Source: Candidatus Opimibacter iunctus
Lineage (GTDB): Bacteria; Bacteroidota; Bacteroidia; Chitinophagales; Saprospiraceae
Reading direction: 5' to 3'
NCBI GenBank assembly: GCA_016716665.1
Contig: JADJVH010000001.1
Span: forward strand, 434,001 to 498,000
Length of the DNA: 64,000 bases
The notes beneath the pieces are model-generated. The model was not told the origin of the DNA. It ran no database searches and saw only the letters and a list, made by a program, of their open reading frames with translations. Below are positions 51,662-60,936 of the stretch, in pieces (within the stretch, counting starts at the first letter, position 1; every line of letters begins with the position of its first letter). A program made the position numbers and the translations under genes.

Positions 51662-54204
51662 TTAATAATTGTATCTCAGAGTGATCCCATAAGTTCTTGG
51701 GTCTCCGAGTACGGCTGCATAATGGCCTGCATTGCCGGCACCGGGTAAGAGTTGCTCGAAATAGTCCTGATCCAGCAAGTTGCGGGACCAGACAAATATG
51801 GAGAACCCCTTAGAAGCGCGGAAACCAATCCTGGCGTTTAACAGCGCATATCCGTCAACCACGAGATACTTTGAAGGTGAGGGGTTTGATGAGAAAGAAG
51901 AACGATAGTAGGTATCAAATGCGACAAAATAATCGCCTGCCTGGCCGAAGAATGCACCCGTACTTGTGAATTCACCGCCTATAGATGTGGCCCATTTTGA
52001 AATGCCCGGAAGGACTCCACCAGAAATGTCTTTAAACGTTGGGCCTCCGGTTTCTTCTAATGGTGGTGGTGCATTCTTGAAGGAAATATATTTACCATCC
52101 GTATAGGCGAGCGATCCGTAAAATGAAAGATGATCCTGTAACTTGATTGTTCCATCAATTTCAAATCCGCTCACCCTAACCTTTTCTGCGTTGGCAAGAT
52201 AGCCACGATTTACGGAGAGGTCTGCGGCCTGTACCTGGGTCTGATAATCTTTAATATTGGTGTTAAAGAACGAGACATTCAGGATTGAATTGCGACCAGG
52301 AGATGTCTTTACGCCTACTTCAACATGATTGGCCTCTTCCGGTTTTATTACTGCCAATTCAAGTATTGGTTGACCGCCAGCAGCAGGAAGCCCTCCGAGG
52401 TTTAACCCTACAGGCTTGAAGCCAGTTGCATACGTCGCATAAGCGTTTATTTTCCCGGAAAACTTATATGAGAGTGTGACCTGGCCTGATAAGTTAGTAT
52501 CATCAACCTGGGCGGTGAATGCCTGATCGCTATACACCGATTTCTGAATGGCGATCAAGGCCGGATCCTCTGTTTGCAGGCCACCATAGGTCACGCGGCT
52601 AAAGTCAACTTCCTTGTCATCATAATTGAAACGAATACCGGGCAATAAGCTCAGACGTTTTGTAATGGACCAATCAACCTGTCCGAAGACTGCCCCGCTA
52701 AATGTCTTGAGTATGGGGTATGATTTAATTCCATAACCATCAAGAAGGCCTGGAGTCTGCCAAAGCGTGCTGGTGGTGTTCTGTGAAAAGCGCCACTGAT
52801 CTTTCCCTGATTCCTCTGTATGCGCGCCATCCGGCTCAAGATTCTGGCCAAAGGCAAAGAGGCCAATAACGCCAGACAGGCGGGAAGAAAAAGTGCCGGC
52901 CCAGCGTACCTCTTCAGACCATTGCCTGTGTTTGGAAGGTGCCTGGGATAATGCAAGAGCTTGCAAACCTGTAAAATCCCGATCGCTCGATGGGTCCCAG
53001 TTCCAGTAGCGCCAAGCTGTTGTTGAGGTCAGTGTACCTGAACCAATTTTGATATCCGCATTGAGTGAAAGGCCTCCAAGATCCTGACCTGATCGCCATG
53101 GCGTGTCTGTATCAATCTTTCGGTCAAAAGGATTTTGATTAGGTACCGTGTATTCGAGATCAGAGATAATCTGATCAAACTGCCTGTATTCAGCACGCAG
53201 TGTGGGTGCTACACCGGCGAAAACCTGTGCATATCCATCCGGGCGTTGCCTTGTTGCATCTGCTGCGAAAATGATTTCAACCTTATCATTTGGAGTGTAA
53301 AGCAACTTACCCAGAATCCCGAGATTATTGAGATCATTGACAGGTTTTGAGTCACTGTATTGTAAAGCAATCCGTCGCGTTGCGTACCGGAAAAAGAAAT
53401 ACGTCCGGCTAGTTTCTTTGTGATTGGACCAGTCAGGGAACCTTTAGCCTGGACATATCCGTAGTTGCCAAAACTCATTTCAAAATTCAATCCCGGTGTA
53501 AATCCGGGCTTACGGGTTGTCACATTGAATGCACCAGCTGTAGTGTTCTTTCCAAACAAGGTCCCTTGTGGTCCGCGAAGCACTTCAATCTGCTCGACAT
53601 CGATAAAATCCAGCGTTGTTGCTGCAGTGCGAGCGTAATAAACACCGTCAACATAAAATCCCACTCCTGGATCAATGCCATCATTGGTAAGCCCGAAAGT
53701 AGTCCCTAGTCCTCGAATGCTCAGGCCTGTATTGCGTGGATTAGATGAATAGAGTTGCACTGATGGAATGAGTTCTTTCAATCGATTAACGTTGAATGCA
53801 CCAGCATCAGCCACAATAGCCCCACTGAGGACTGAGATAGGGATAGGTACATCCTGCGCTATTTCGTTGCGCCGTCTCGCACTGACAACAATTTCAGGGA
53901 GCTGGCTATCTTCCTGCATTGTTATTGCAGACGGAACTTCCGAATCCTGAGGAATCAATACTTCCTGTGGTTCGTAGCCAACCAGCCGTATCACAAGTGT
54001 CCATGGAAAGTCCACAGAAGATGTCAAGGAAAAATAACCGACATCATCGGCAACAGTAAATACTTTGTTTCCCTTCAGTTCAATAGTTGCTCCTGTTAAC
54101 AGGCTGCCTTCGCTATCCCTGACAGTGCCTTCGACTGTATGTTGAGCCTGTAGTCCCTTACTCAACAGGAGGATGAAAAAGATAAATGGTAGTGATGTCT
54201 TCAT
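51662..54204 (-). CDS. TonB-dependent outer-membrane receptor (frameshifted)
   Basis: About 847 residues from ATG 54204 (signal FIFFILLLSKGLQAQ); an in-frame ATG at 54348 lies near the promoter box and adds an unlikely leader. A carboxypeptidase-regulatory domain comes first (VEGTVRDSEGSLLTGATIEL), then the plug (EIVVSARRRNEIAQDVPI, RGPQGTLFGKNTTAGAF), then the barrel ending in NY. The frame breaks near 53343: the next frame reads PVNDLNNLGILGKLLYTPND. The plug resembles siderophore-type receptors, but no uptake partner is nearby, so the substrate is open. No SusD partner. Confidence 0.88.
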
Positions 54205-54345
54205 GGTCAAAATTTTATCAGGTAAGTTGATAAGGCATACTGCCTTGAAAATGGTTTGTGCATCTAATGTCCTTTTACATCCCACATCAGCATTTTGCAA
54301 GTCCCAGTTGCTGTTTATCAGGAATGTTTTCATCCAGATCAGAGG

Positions 54346-54353
54346 CAAATTTA
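54346..54353 (-). promoter_or_regulatory. -7 box TAAATTTG for the TonB receptor
   Basis: An exact TAnnTTTG match on the minus strand, about 142 bp upstream of the receptor ATG. The remaining 54205-54670 region shows no other feature; it is AT-rich. Confidence 0.45.
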
Positions 54354-54670
54354 TATATTTTATATACTTATTCTACCTATTTAGTAGATTTATAAAAATG
54401 ACAATGTATAATATCCTGTATTCCAAATATATAAATCAAATATATGTGCTCAATGTTGACTCTTAAGGTTGCTGCTATTCATTCTTGGCAGAGTGGAAAC
54501 ATCTGGTGTGCCTGGTATACATAACATGATTTACCGGCTCTCCCAAGGATAAAACAATGACTACATTTCACTTACTTTGAGGCGCGAGATAGGATTGATT
54601 TGACCACTTTTACTTTTACCGGTCAGCTAGAAGCATTGCATTGAATGCCTGGTCCTCACTCCACAGACTT

Positions 54671-55093
54671 ATGCTTACACAAAAAGGAAAATATGCAATT
54701 AAAGCTCTTGTCTACCTGGCAGAGAAGGGTGAATTGGTGCACCCAGGAGGGTAGCGGACCGGGGCGCATATCCCTAAGAAGTTTCTTGAATCCATCCTGA
54801 TCGAACTCAAGAATCATGGGCTGGTAGGCAGCCGGCAAGGGGCAGCGGGAGGATATTTCCTCACAAGGAAGCCAACAGAAATCACGATTGCCGAGCTCCA
54901 CAGGATTTTTGAAGGGCCGATTGCCCTGCTTCAATGTGCAGCCTTAAAATTTTACAAGCCTTGTGATGATTGTGATGATGTAGCCACATGCCATCTCCGA
55001 CAGGCTATGATCCAGGTGCGCAATCAAACCATCAAAGCGCTGGAATGCCTGACCATCCAGAAGATTGTGGATGGAGAAGAATGTAATCCTTAG
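54671..55093 (+). CDS. Rrf2 family transcriptional regulator (two compensating indels)
   Basis: 140 codons from ATG 54671 to TAG 55091-55093. The protein starts MLTQKGKYAIKALVYLAEKG and continues KKFLESILIELKNHGLVGSR and GGYFLTRKPTEITIAELHRI, all typical of Rrf2. Between them, near 54745-54775, the frame contains a TAG; another frame there gives RVADRG, the expected DNA-binding helix. Two opposite indels would restore an intact gene. Three Cys residues follow (about residues 91-107, within CAALKFYKPCDDCDDVATC), like the iron-sulfur ligands of IscR-type members. It lies 197 bp upstream of a TauE/SafE transporter, a pairing often seen in sulfur metabolism. Confidence 0.82.
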
Positions 55094-55290
55094 TTTTTTT
55101 TGATGCATATCTCTACTTAAATGGTAGAATATGTATAATATGGTAGCTTTGACCTAAATATTGAGGATATTCAGTTTACAATGCACCACCCTCCTCCACA
55201 CCCTTGCGTTAGCTCATTGATTGGAATTATTAAGTTTATTTTACAAGGACTATAAGCAGAAGGTATAAACCAAAGATCATCTTTGCAGTA

Positions 55291-56148
55291 ATGGAGAAAC
55301 TTAAATTCAAACATATCACCTTCGTCATCCTTGCCTTAAAGCTGATCTTTATCGTATGGTTGTTTTATGAATTTTTTCATTCCAATCAGCAACAGACCTT
55401 CACCATCGACCAGGAATTTTTACTCTTCTGCCTCGCCGGATTTATCGCCCAGATTATTGATGGTACGTTAGGCATGGCTTATGGCGTTAGTTGTTCGACG
55501 ATCCTGCTTCAACTGGGGATCAGTCCTGCAGTGGCCTCTGCAAGTGTGCATACGGCAGAAGTTTTCACTACAGGCGTTTCCGGGCTATCTCACCTTTATT
55601 TTAAAAATGTGGATAAGAACCTTTTTATCCGGCTCGCCATTCCTGGTATCATAGGAGCTGTGATCGGCGCATTTCTTTTGTCCAAGGTCCTTGATGGCAA
55701 TGTGGTCAAACCCTTTATTGCCGGTTACCTGCTTGTCCTGGGCATCCTGATCCTGATCAAAAGTATACGGGAGCCCTTATTCAAGGATGAAATCAAGCGT
55801 GTTTCGCCCCTTGGGTTTATAGGTGGATTACTTGATGCTATCGGCGGTGGCGGATGGGGCCCCGTGGTCACCTCCAATATTATACACCGGGGTAAAACCC
55901 CACAGATGACTATAGGCACAGTCAACACCGCTGAATTTTTTGTGGCTTTTTTCAGCACAGGTGTGTTTCTCTTCTTCCTTGGACTGGAAGGATGGAAAAT
56001 CATCCTTGGGCTCATTTTTGGTGGTGTGCTTGCCGCCCCTGTCGGGCCTTACCTGATTAAGTTTCTCCGCCCACGGGTACTGATGTTTATTGTCGGCATA
56101 TTTATCATCATCACCTCTTGCTATACCATCTATTTGTCCCTCCGATAA
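55291..56148 (+). CDS. TauE/SafE family sulfite-type exporter
   Basis: 285 residues, about eight membrane helices. Two internal repeats are visible: LLFCLAGFIAQIIDGTLGMAYG and PLGFIGGLLDAIGGGGWGP, each with the conserved D-G motif, and the VGPYLIKFLRPRVLMF end. Family members move sulfite or other sulfur or organic anions across the inner membrane. The Rrf2 regulator just upstream in the same direction fits a role in sulfur metabolism. An imperfect box (CATCTTTGC, 55279-55287) lies close to the ATG. Confidence 0.9.
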   Translation: MEKLKFKHITFVILALKLIFIVWLFYEFFHSNQQQTFTIDQEFLLFCLAGFIAQIIDGTLGMAYGVSCSTILLQLGISPAVASASVHTAEVFTTGVSGLSHLYFKNVDKNLFIRLAIPGIIGAVIGAFLLSKVLDGNVVKPFIAGYLLVLGILILIKSIREPLFKDEIKRVSPLGFIGGLLDAIGGGGWGPVVTSNIIHRGKTPQMTIGTVNTAEFFVAFFSTGVFLFFLGLEGWKIILGLIFGGVLAAPVGPYLIKFLRPRVLMFIVGIFIIITSCYTIYLSLR

Positions 56149-56214
56149 TCCACCAATTAACCTATCTTTATAAAAACGTGGCTTTACCGGCTGCGTATAG
56201 CAATTTACTTCAAA

Positions 56215-56412
56215 ATGCCCATGGCACTAAATCAATCACCTCCATCCCAGGCATCCAACAGCAGTTTGTTGATTGAACTACCAGTCATGTATGGGGGACC
56301 ATCCTTTATGCACATCCACCCGGTCCTGCCCGTGTGGTGCAAGAAAAAGTGTTGTAAGAAATACAAGGAGAAGGGAAAGAAAAGATGCAAGAAGTGCCCT
56401 GAGAATAATTGA
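56215..56412 (+). CDS. Small Cys/Lys-rich protein
   Basis: 65 residues, M3 (56221) being an alternative start. The C-terminal third is strongly Lys- and Cys-rich (VWCKKKCCKKYKEKG, KRCKKCPENN), with five Cys in about 21 residues; metal or nucleic-acid binding is possible. It lies 66 bp after the TauE gene and is followed by a strong terminator, which supports a real transcribed gene. Family not identified with confidence. Confidence 0.6.
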   Translation: MPMALNQSPPSQASNSSLLIELPVMYGGPSFMHIHPVLPVWCKKKCCKKYKEKGKKRCKKCPENN

Positions 56413-56426
56413 ACCCCAACTCCGCT

Positions 56427-56473
56427 AAAAAAAAAAGGACTGACGTGCATTCCTGCATCCAGTCCTTTTTTAT
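56427..56473. terminator. Bidirectional intrinsic terminator
   Basis: AAAAAAGGACT (56431-56441) and AGTCCTTTTTT (56461-56471) form an 11-bp stem flanked by A and T runs. It lies between the convergent Cys/Lys-rich and Cys-rich genes. Confidence 0.88.
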
Positions 56474-56491
56474 TGTGTATTCAGGAGGTCT

Positions 56492-56857
56492 CTATCCCTT
56501 CGCAGGTTTTACTGCAGGTGTTGCCTGGGGTGTTGCAGGTAAAGCCTCAGCAGTTCCCTTGCCTTGACAGGCGGGAGCAGGCGTGCAGGTTGGATTTGCG
56601 GTGCATTTAGCCTGGCAATCCTTCATTTCCTTCTTTGACATTTTCTTGCCTTCACAGGCGGCCATAGCTTCCGGAGAGCAGGAAGCGAATACAGCAGTGC
56701 CCGGTTCCATCATTACTGCAGTACCCTTGGTGTCTGTTGCAGTTGCCTTGGCGCAACATGAGGGCGATGGGGTACAGGTCGTTTTGCTTGTCTGCGCATC
56801 TGCACTGGAAATCGCCAGACCACCGAGTATGCATAAAATCATCATTACACTTTTCAT
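56492..56857 (-). CDS. Cys-rich secreted protein, unknown function
   Basis: 121 residues with a signal peptide (MMILCILGGLAISSADA). Mature Cys residues lie in TTCTPSPSCCAK, SCSPEAMAACEGKK, KDCQAKC and TCTPAPACQGKG, the middle ones spaced like a metal-binding or disulfide-rich domain. The tail is Pro/Ala-rich. It is divergent from the histidine kinase gene and could be under its control; a role in metal or envelope stress is a guess. Confidence 0.7.
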   Translation of the reverse strand: MKSVMMILCILGGLAISSADAQTSKTTCTPSPSCCAKATATDTKGTAVMMEPGTAVFASCSPEAMAACEGKKMSKKEMKDCQAKCTANPTCTPAPACQGKGTAEALPATPQATPAVKPAKG

Positions 56858-57006
56858 AGGAAATCAGTTTGTTTGTGAATTAATAAAAAATCAACACTGC
56901 AAAACTATCCCTGGATGCAGCCGGGAGTTGTCACAGAGCTGTTACCCACTTGTTAAAAAGGTGTTATGGCCGGCTGTATAACAGCCTAAGACTGTTACTT
57001 TGCACC

Positions 57007-58266
57007 GTGAATAGAACTAACCATGTCACCATATTACTGGTCGCCTCTACCCTGGCGATGATTGGCCTGGTATTTTTCCAATACAAATGGATCTCCCATT
57101 CGAGGAAGCTATCTGAAGAAATATTCAGCCAACGGGCTTCAATGGCATTGTGTTCGACCCTTGAAGAATATGGTGGCGGTGCTGCATGTACACCAGAGAC
57201 ATGCGGTGTTGCCCCTGTGGCTAATGACCTTCTTCCTGCGAGCATTGAGCCCACCGGCAACAGGCAGGAGATCCTGGAAAATGAGGCTTTCCGCGAAGAC
57301 CTGAGGAAGAATCTTGATTTTTATAACATTGATCTCAATTATCAAATCAGCCAATCGCAGTGCCGTCCGCAAGCTGATGCTAATAATGCAACCCCTGCAT
57401 GTGTGGTTAATATCCCGCCCCATACTGACCAGCCTGAATCCTTTGTCACCCTGGCCTTCCCTGAGAAAGAAAAATTTATGTCGGGCAACCTCAAGTACAT
57501 GATTGGGGCTTCAATGTTGATCCTGCTCTTTACTGCCATCGTCCTTTGGCTGGCCAACTGGTGGCTCATGAAACAAAAAAAACTGCTTAACACGAATGCT
57601 GAGATTTATAATAGCATGGCGCATGAATTCCGCACCCCGCTGACCAATATTCAGCTCGCGGCAAGCCTGCTGTCCAAAGATCCTGCATCACCAGGCAATA
57701 TCAAATTGCTGGACATCATCACCAAAGAAAACTCAAGGTTGATCCAACAAGTGGAGCGGGTGTTGCACCTGGCTCGTATAGACAACGGTGACTATGCACT
57801 CCGGAATGAACGCATGTCATTAAAATCGCTGGTAGCTTCTGTCATTGAAGATATGCAGATGCAGATCGAAGAAAAAAAAGCTGTTGTTTCCCTTGAACAA
57901 ATACCTGACACATTTGAAATCACAGGCGACAGACAACATCTGACCAATGCGTTCAGAAACCTGATTGATAATGCCTTAAAATACAGTGTCGAAAAGCCTG
58001 TGATCACTATCCTTGCCAGAGAAGAACAGGATGGCATACTGATCTCCTTCCAGGACAATGGCATCGGCATACCGGCTTCCAGGAGCAACCAGATCTTTGA
58101 CAAATTCCATCGCATCCAGGACACCCAGGTCAATGAGCAGAAAGGATTTGGATTGGGACTGGCCTATGTCAAGCGGATCATTGAACTGCACAAGGGATTT
58201 ATCAAGCTGGATTGCGGTATGCAGCAAGGCAGTTGTTTCAATGTATACCTCCCTAAACATTCCTGA
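57007..58266 (+). CDS. Sensor histidine kinase
   Basis: 419 residues from GTG 57007 (an in-frame ATG at 56950 is possible but adds an odd leader). Two membrane helices (near residues 7-25 and 165-185) enclose a Cys-containing sensor region of about 130 residues. HisKA: MAHEFRTPLTNIQ with H206 from GTG; HATPase: NLIDNALKYS (N box), DNGIGIP (G1) and GFGLGLAYVKRI (G2). Only 5 bp separate it from the response regulator, so they form an operon. The sensor domain is not a recognised type; its three or four Cys echo the Cys-rich secreted gene opposite. Confidence 0.9.
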   Translation: MNRTNHVTILLVASTLAMIGLVFFQYKWISHSRKLSEEIFSQRASMALCSTLEEYGGGAACTPETCGVAPVANDLLPASIEPTGNRQEILENEAFREDLRKNLDFYNIDLNYQISQSQCRPQADANNATPACVVNIPPHTDQPESFVTLAFPEKEKFMSGNLKYMIGASMLILLFTAIVLWLANWWLMKQKKLLNTNAEIYNSMAHEFRTPLTNIQLAASLLSKDPASPGNIKLLDIITKENSRLIQQVERVLHLARIDNGDYALRNERMSLKSLVASVIEDMQMQIEEKKAVVSLEQIPDTFEITGDRQHLTNAFRNLIDNALKYSVEKPVITILAREEQDGILISFQDNGIGIPASRSNQIFDKFHRIQDTQVNEQKGFGLGLAYVKRIIELHKGFIKLDCGMQQGSCFNVYLPKHS

Positions 58267-58271
58267 TCTGT

Positions 58272-58973
58272 ATGCGTGAAAACCCCAGAATATTGCTGGT
58301 CGAAGATGATGTGAGTATGGGATACCTCGTGACTACAATCCTGCAGGCTGAAGGTATGGAAGTCAGGCATTGCAGTGATGGTGAGAGCGGCCTGAAGGAA
58401 TATGTCCCGGGCTACTTTGATATGTGCATCCTCGATGTGATGATGCCCGGAATGGATGGATATACCCTGGCCAAACGGCTTCGTGAAATCGACCCTGCTG
58501 TCAAATTCCTCTTCCTGACCGCCAGGTCCCTTAAAGAAGATATGCTCCACGGTTTTTCCCTTGGCGCAGAAGACTACATCCGCAAACCCTTTGACAAAGA
58601 TGAATTGGTCTGCCGTATCCAGGTGATGCTGCGCAGGAATGATACAAACCAGAATGAATCAGCAGAAGGATCTATTCGCTTTTCGATAGGGCATTATCAG
58701 TTTGATTATTCGCGGCAGGAATTATCCCTTGACACGGAGACATGGCGTATGACTGAAAAAGAAAATGAAGTACTCCGGCTGCTCTGCATGAACCAGGATA
58801 AAATCTTACGTCGCGATGATGCAGTAGAAAAGATTTACGGGAAGAAAGATTACTTCCTCGGCAGGAGCTTTGATGTATTTATCTCGAGGATCAGGAAGAT
58901 GCTGCAGAAGGATCCGAGGATCTCGATAGAGAATGTGTTTAAGGTGGGGTTTATACTGAGTGTGAAGGAGTGA
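58272..58973 (+). CDS. OmpR/PhoB-type response regulator
   Basis: 233 residues. Receiver domain with E11-D12-D13, phosphoacceptor D55 (CILDVMMPGMDGY) and K105 (IRKPFDKDEL). A winged-helix DNA-binding domain follows (MTEKENEVLRLLCMNQDKIL, SFDVFISRIRKML, VFKVGFILSV). It resembles the RprY group of Bacteroides. It is the partner of the kinase 5 bp upstream. Its stop lies at the start of a repeat array. Targets unknown; the divergent Cys-rich gene is a candidate. Confidence 0.92.
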   Translation: MRENPRILLVEDDVSMGYLVTTILQAEGMEVRHCSDGESGLKEYVPGYFDMCILDVMMPGMDGYTLAKRLREIDPAVKFLFLTARSLKEDMLHGFSLGAEDYIRKPFDKDELVCRIQVMLRRNDTNQNESAEGSIRFSIGHYQFDYSRQELSLDTETWRMTEKENEVLRLLCMNQDKILRRDDAVEKIYGKKDYFLGRSFDVFISRIRKMLQKDPRISIENVFKVGFILSVKE

Positions 58974-58984
58974 TGTGTAAGAAG

Positions 58985-59121
58985 GTAAGACAGTGAGACA
59001 GTAAGAGGCATGAGAACGTGAGACGTGAGACGTGAGACGTGAGACGTGAGACGTGAGACGGAGACGTGAGACGTGAGACGTGAGACGTGAGACGTGAGTG
59101 CCCCCAACCCCCTGAAGGGGG
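58985..59121. repeat. GTGAGAC heptamer array and C5/G5 hairpin
   Basis: Units of AGACAGTG type (58985-59010) run into about ten GTGAGAC units (59019-59099). A hairpin CCCCC-TGAA-GGGGG follows at 59108-59121 and could end transcription of the two-component operon, though no U run is close. Confidence 0.8.
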
Positions 59122-59131
59122 CTAACATTTT

Positions 59132-59310
59132 GCACAATCAGAATTGGCCATTGGCCGTTGGATGGAGTTCTCTCCGCCAACAAATGAATACTCAGGATGA
59201 ATACCCAAAGGAATCCTCAATTGGAATCATTCAGCTGGCGGAGAGAACTCCATCCAGCGGCGTTTTTTATTTCCTACGGAAATGTAAAAGCTTGCCAAAT
59301 CCAAATTGTC
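59132..59310. mobile_element. Palindromic MITE-like element, copy 2 (inverted)
   Basis: Arms at 59159-59179 and 59236-59256 are identical in sequence to those of copy 1 at 46155-46253. Its reverse complement matches copy 1 over the CGCCGCTGG arm edge, the loop stretch AGGATTCCTTTG and the CCAACGGCC arm edge; it also keeps one ATTTCC-GT-AGGAAAT hairpin, with a changed loop. It starts with CAGAATTGGCC. No protein is encoded. The remaining DNA to 59370 shows nothing else. Confidence 0.8.
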
Positions 59311-59370
59311 TATAAACGCTAGCCCTTAAGGGGGCTATTATAGTGGGCCGGACGGGTCAGACAAATTTTA

Positions 59371-60804
59371 TTATGGAATGTCAATTGATTCAGAAGCTTT
59401 TTTTATCGCTGCTCCTATCGCTGCTACTGCGCGTCTGACATCTTCTTCATTAGTGCGCCAGCCGCTGACGGATACGCGCATGCATCTTTTCCCTTTATAG
59501 GTTGATGGCTGGAAGAAAGCCTCGCCGCTTGCATTGATGGCTGCAATCACCGCTTCGGTAAATTTCTCATAAAAATATTCTTCTGTCTTACCGGATGGAT
59601 GCCTGAATCTCAGGATGCCCTGGTTGATGATCGGATAAGCAAGTACTTCGACATGAGGCAATTCACTTGCTCCCTGGACGATTGCTGTAGCGTGGCGGCA
59701 GCAACGGCCTACCAGTGCTTCAATACCTGTAGCCCCGAGTTCCTTTATAGCTGCAAAGGTTGCAAATCCGCGTGCCCTGCGGGACAGTTCGGGATTCCAG
59801 TTGACCTGATCACGTGCTTCGTCATCCTGCTCGATATAAGAGGCCTGCTGTGAAAGGGAGAGGAAGTGAGCGTCCTGATGAGCTACGAATGCATATCCGC
59901 TGTCATAAGGTACATTGAGCCACTTGTGGCCGTCCGTGGCCCATGAATCGGCTTGTTCGGCGCCCTTCATCAGATGTTTGTATGTGTTGCTCGCTGCGGC
60001 CCATAGACCAAAAGCGCCATCGATATGCACCCATGCATTGTACTGATGAGCCATTGGTATGATGGCATCAAAATCATCAAAAGCTCCCGTGTGGATTTCA
60101 CCTGCCTGAAGGATTAACATGGTCGGGATAACAGAATCTTTCCTGAATTCTGCTTCGATTGCTTCCACACTGATCCTTCCTGCATCATCCGAAGGCAATT
60201 GGATCACCATATTCGTTCCGAAGCCCAGCATCCGCAGAGCGCGAATGATCGTGCTGTGCTTCTGATCGCCTGTGATAATGCGGATCAATGGCGCTCCGTA
60301 GAAACCTTGTGTCTCGATGTTCCAACCAACAGTATTGAACAGATGATTTCGGGCGGCATTGAGGCAGGTGAAGTTGGCCATCTGGCAACCGGTCACAAAG
60401 GCGAAAGTCGACTGTTGAGGAATATTCAATAATGCCTTGAGCCATCCTCCGCAGATCTCCTCGACGATGCCACTGGAGGGTGTGCAATTGTAGAGGCCGG
60501 CATTCTGATCCCAAACAGAGGTGAGCCAGTCTGCAGCTATAGCAGAAGGATGTGATCCTCCGATGACCCAGGCAAAGAATCTGCCGGATTGATTGTGATT
60601 GAGGCCAGGTAATGCACAGCGGTTCAATTCTTCGATGACCTCCTCGGGTGCTTTTCCATCTTGAGGAAGGTTCCAGTCCCAGAGGGATTTGAGTTCGGTG
60701 TATGAGGATCTTACACCAACGGGAGTAGTGTCGAGTGTGTCGAGGAAATCATTTCCAAGTTTTAAGGCTAAGTCGAGCGGTTTGAAATATCTGTTAGATT
60801 TCAT
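59371..60804 (-). CDS. PLP-dependent decarboxylase (aromatic amino-acid decarboxylase group)
   Basis: 477 residues. Family motifs: HPSAIAADWLTSVWDQNAG, TPSSGIVEEICGGWLKALL, H183 stacking on PLP (GDQKHSTIIRAL), WVHIDGAFG (D262) and the PLP lysine K294 in DGHKWLN. The group II decarboxylases use L-aromatic acids, glutamate or related substrates; which one is not visible. The protein ends ...RVSVSGWRTNEEDVRRAVAA, a normal C-terminus. Divergent from rmuC, with a -7 box 58 bp upstream. Confidence 0.9.
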   Translation of the reverse strand: MKSNRYFKPLDLALKLGNDFLDTLDTTPVGVRSSYTELKSLWDWNLPQDGKAPEEVIEELNRCALPGLNHNQSGRFFAWVIGGSHPSAIAADWLTSVWDQNAGLYNCTPSSGIVEEICGGWLKALLNIPQQSTFAFVTGCQMANFTCLNAARNHLFNTVGWNIETQGFYGAPLIRIITGDQKHSTIIRALRMLGFGTNMVIQLPSDDAGRISVEAIEAEFRKDSVIPTMLILQAGEIHTGAFDDFDAIIPMAHQYNAWVHIDGAFGLWAAASNTYKHLMKGAEQADSWATDGHKWLNVPYDSGYAFVAHQDAHFLSLSQQASYIEQDDEARDQVNWNPELSRRARGFATFAAIKELGATGIEALVGRCCRHATAIVQGASELPHVEVLAYPIINQGILRFRHPSGKTEEYFYEKFTEAVIAAINASGEAFFQPSTYKGKRCMRVSVSGWRTNEEDVRRAVAAIGAAIKKASESIDIP

Positions 60805-60861
60805 TTTTGATTTTATCTGGACAAGCTACATCAGGAATTGATAAAATTGCCAAACAGTGCG

Positions 60862-60869
60862 CAAAGGTA
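60862..60869 (-). promoter_or_regulatory. -7 box TACCTTTG for the PLP decarboxylase
   Basis: An exact TAnnTTTG match on the minus strand (TACCTTTGCGC), 58 bp upstream of the ATG. Confidence 0.5.
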
Positions 60870-60936
60870 GGGGTTAAGCAGAATGTAGATTTACCAGTTT
60901 ACCACACTTGTCCCGAAAAAATCGGAATTTTAGGGC

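Noticed and set aside
34443..59099. CRISPR array
   Set aside because: The 7-8 bp units have no spacers and there are no cas genes.
59108..59121. Strong terminator after the response regulator
   Set aside because: The C5/G5 hairpin has no close U run, so only a weak or dispersed-repeat role is supported.
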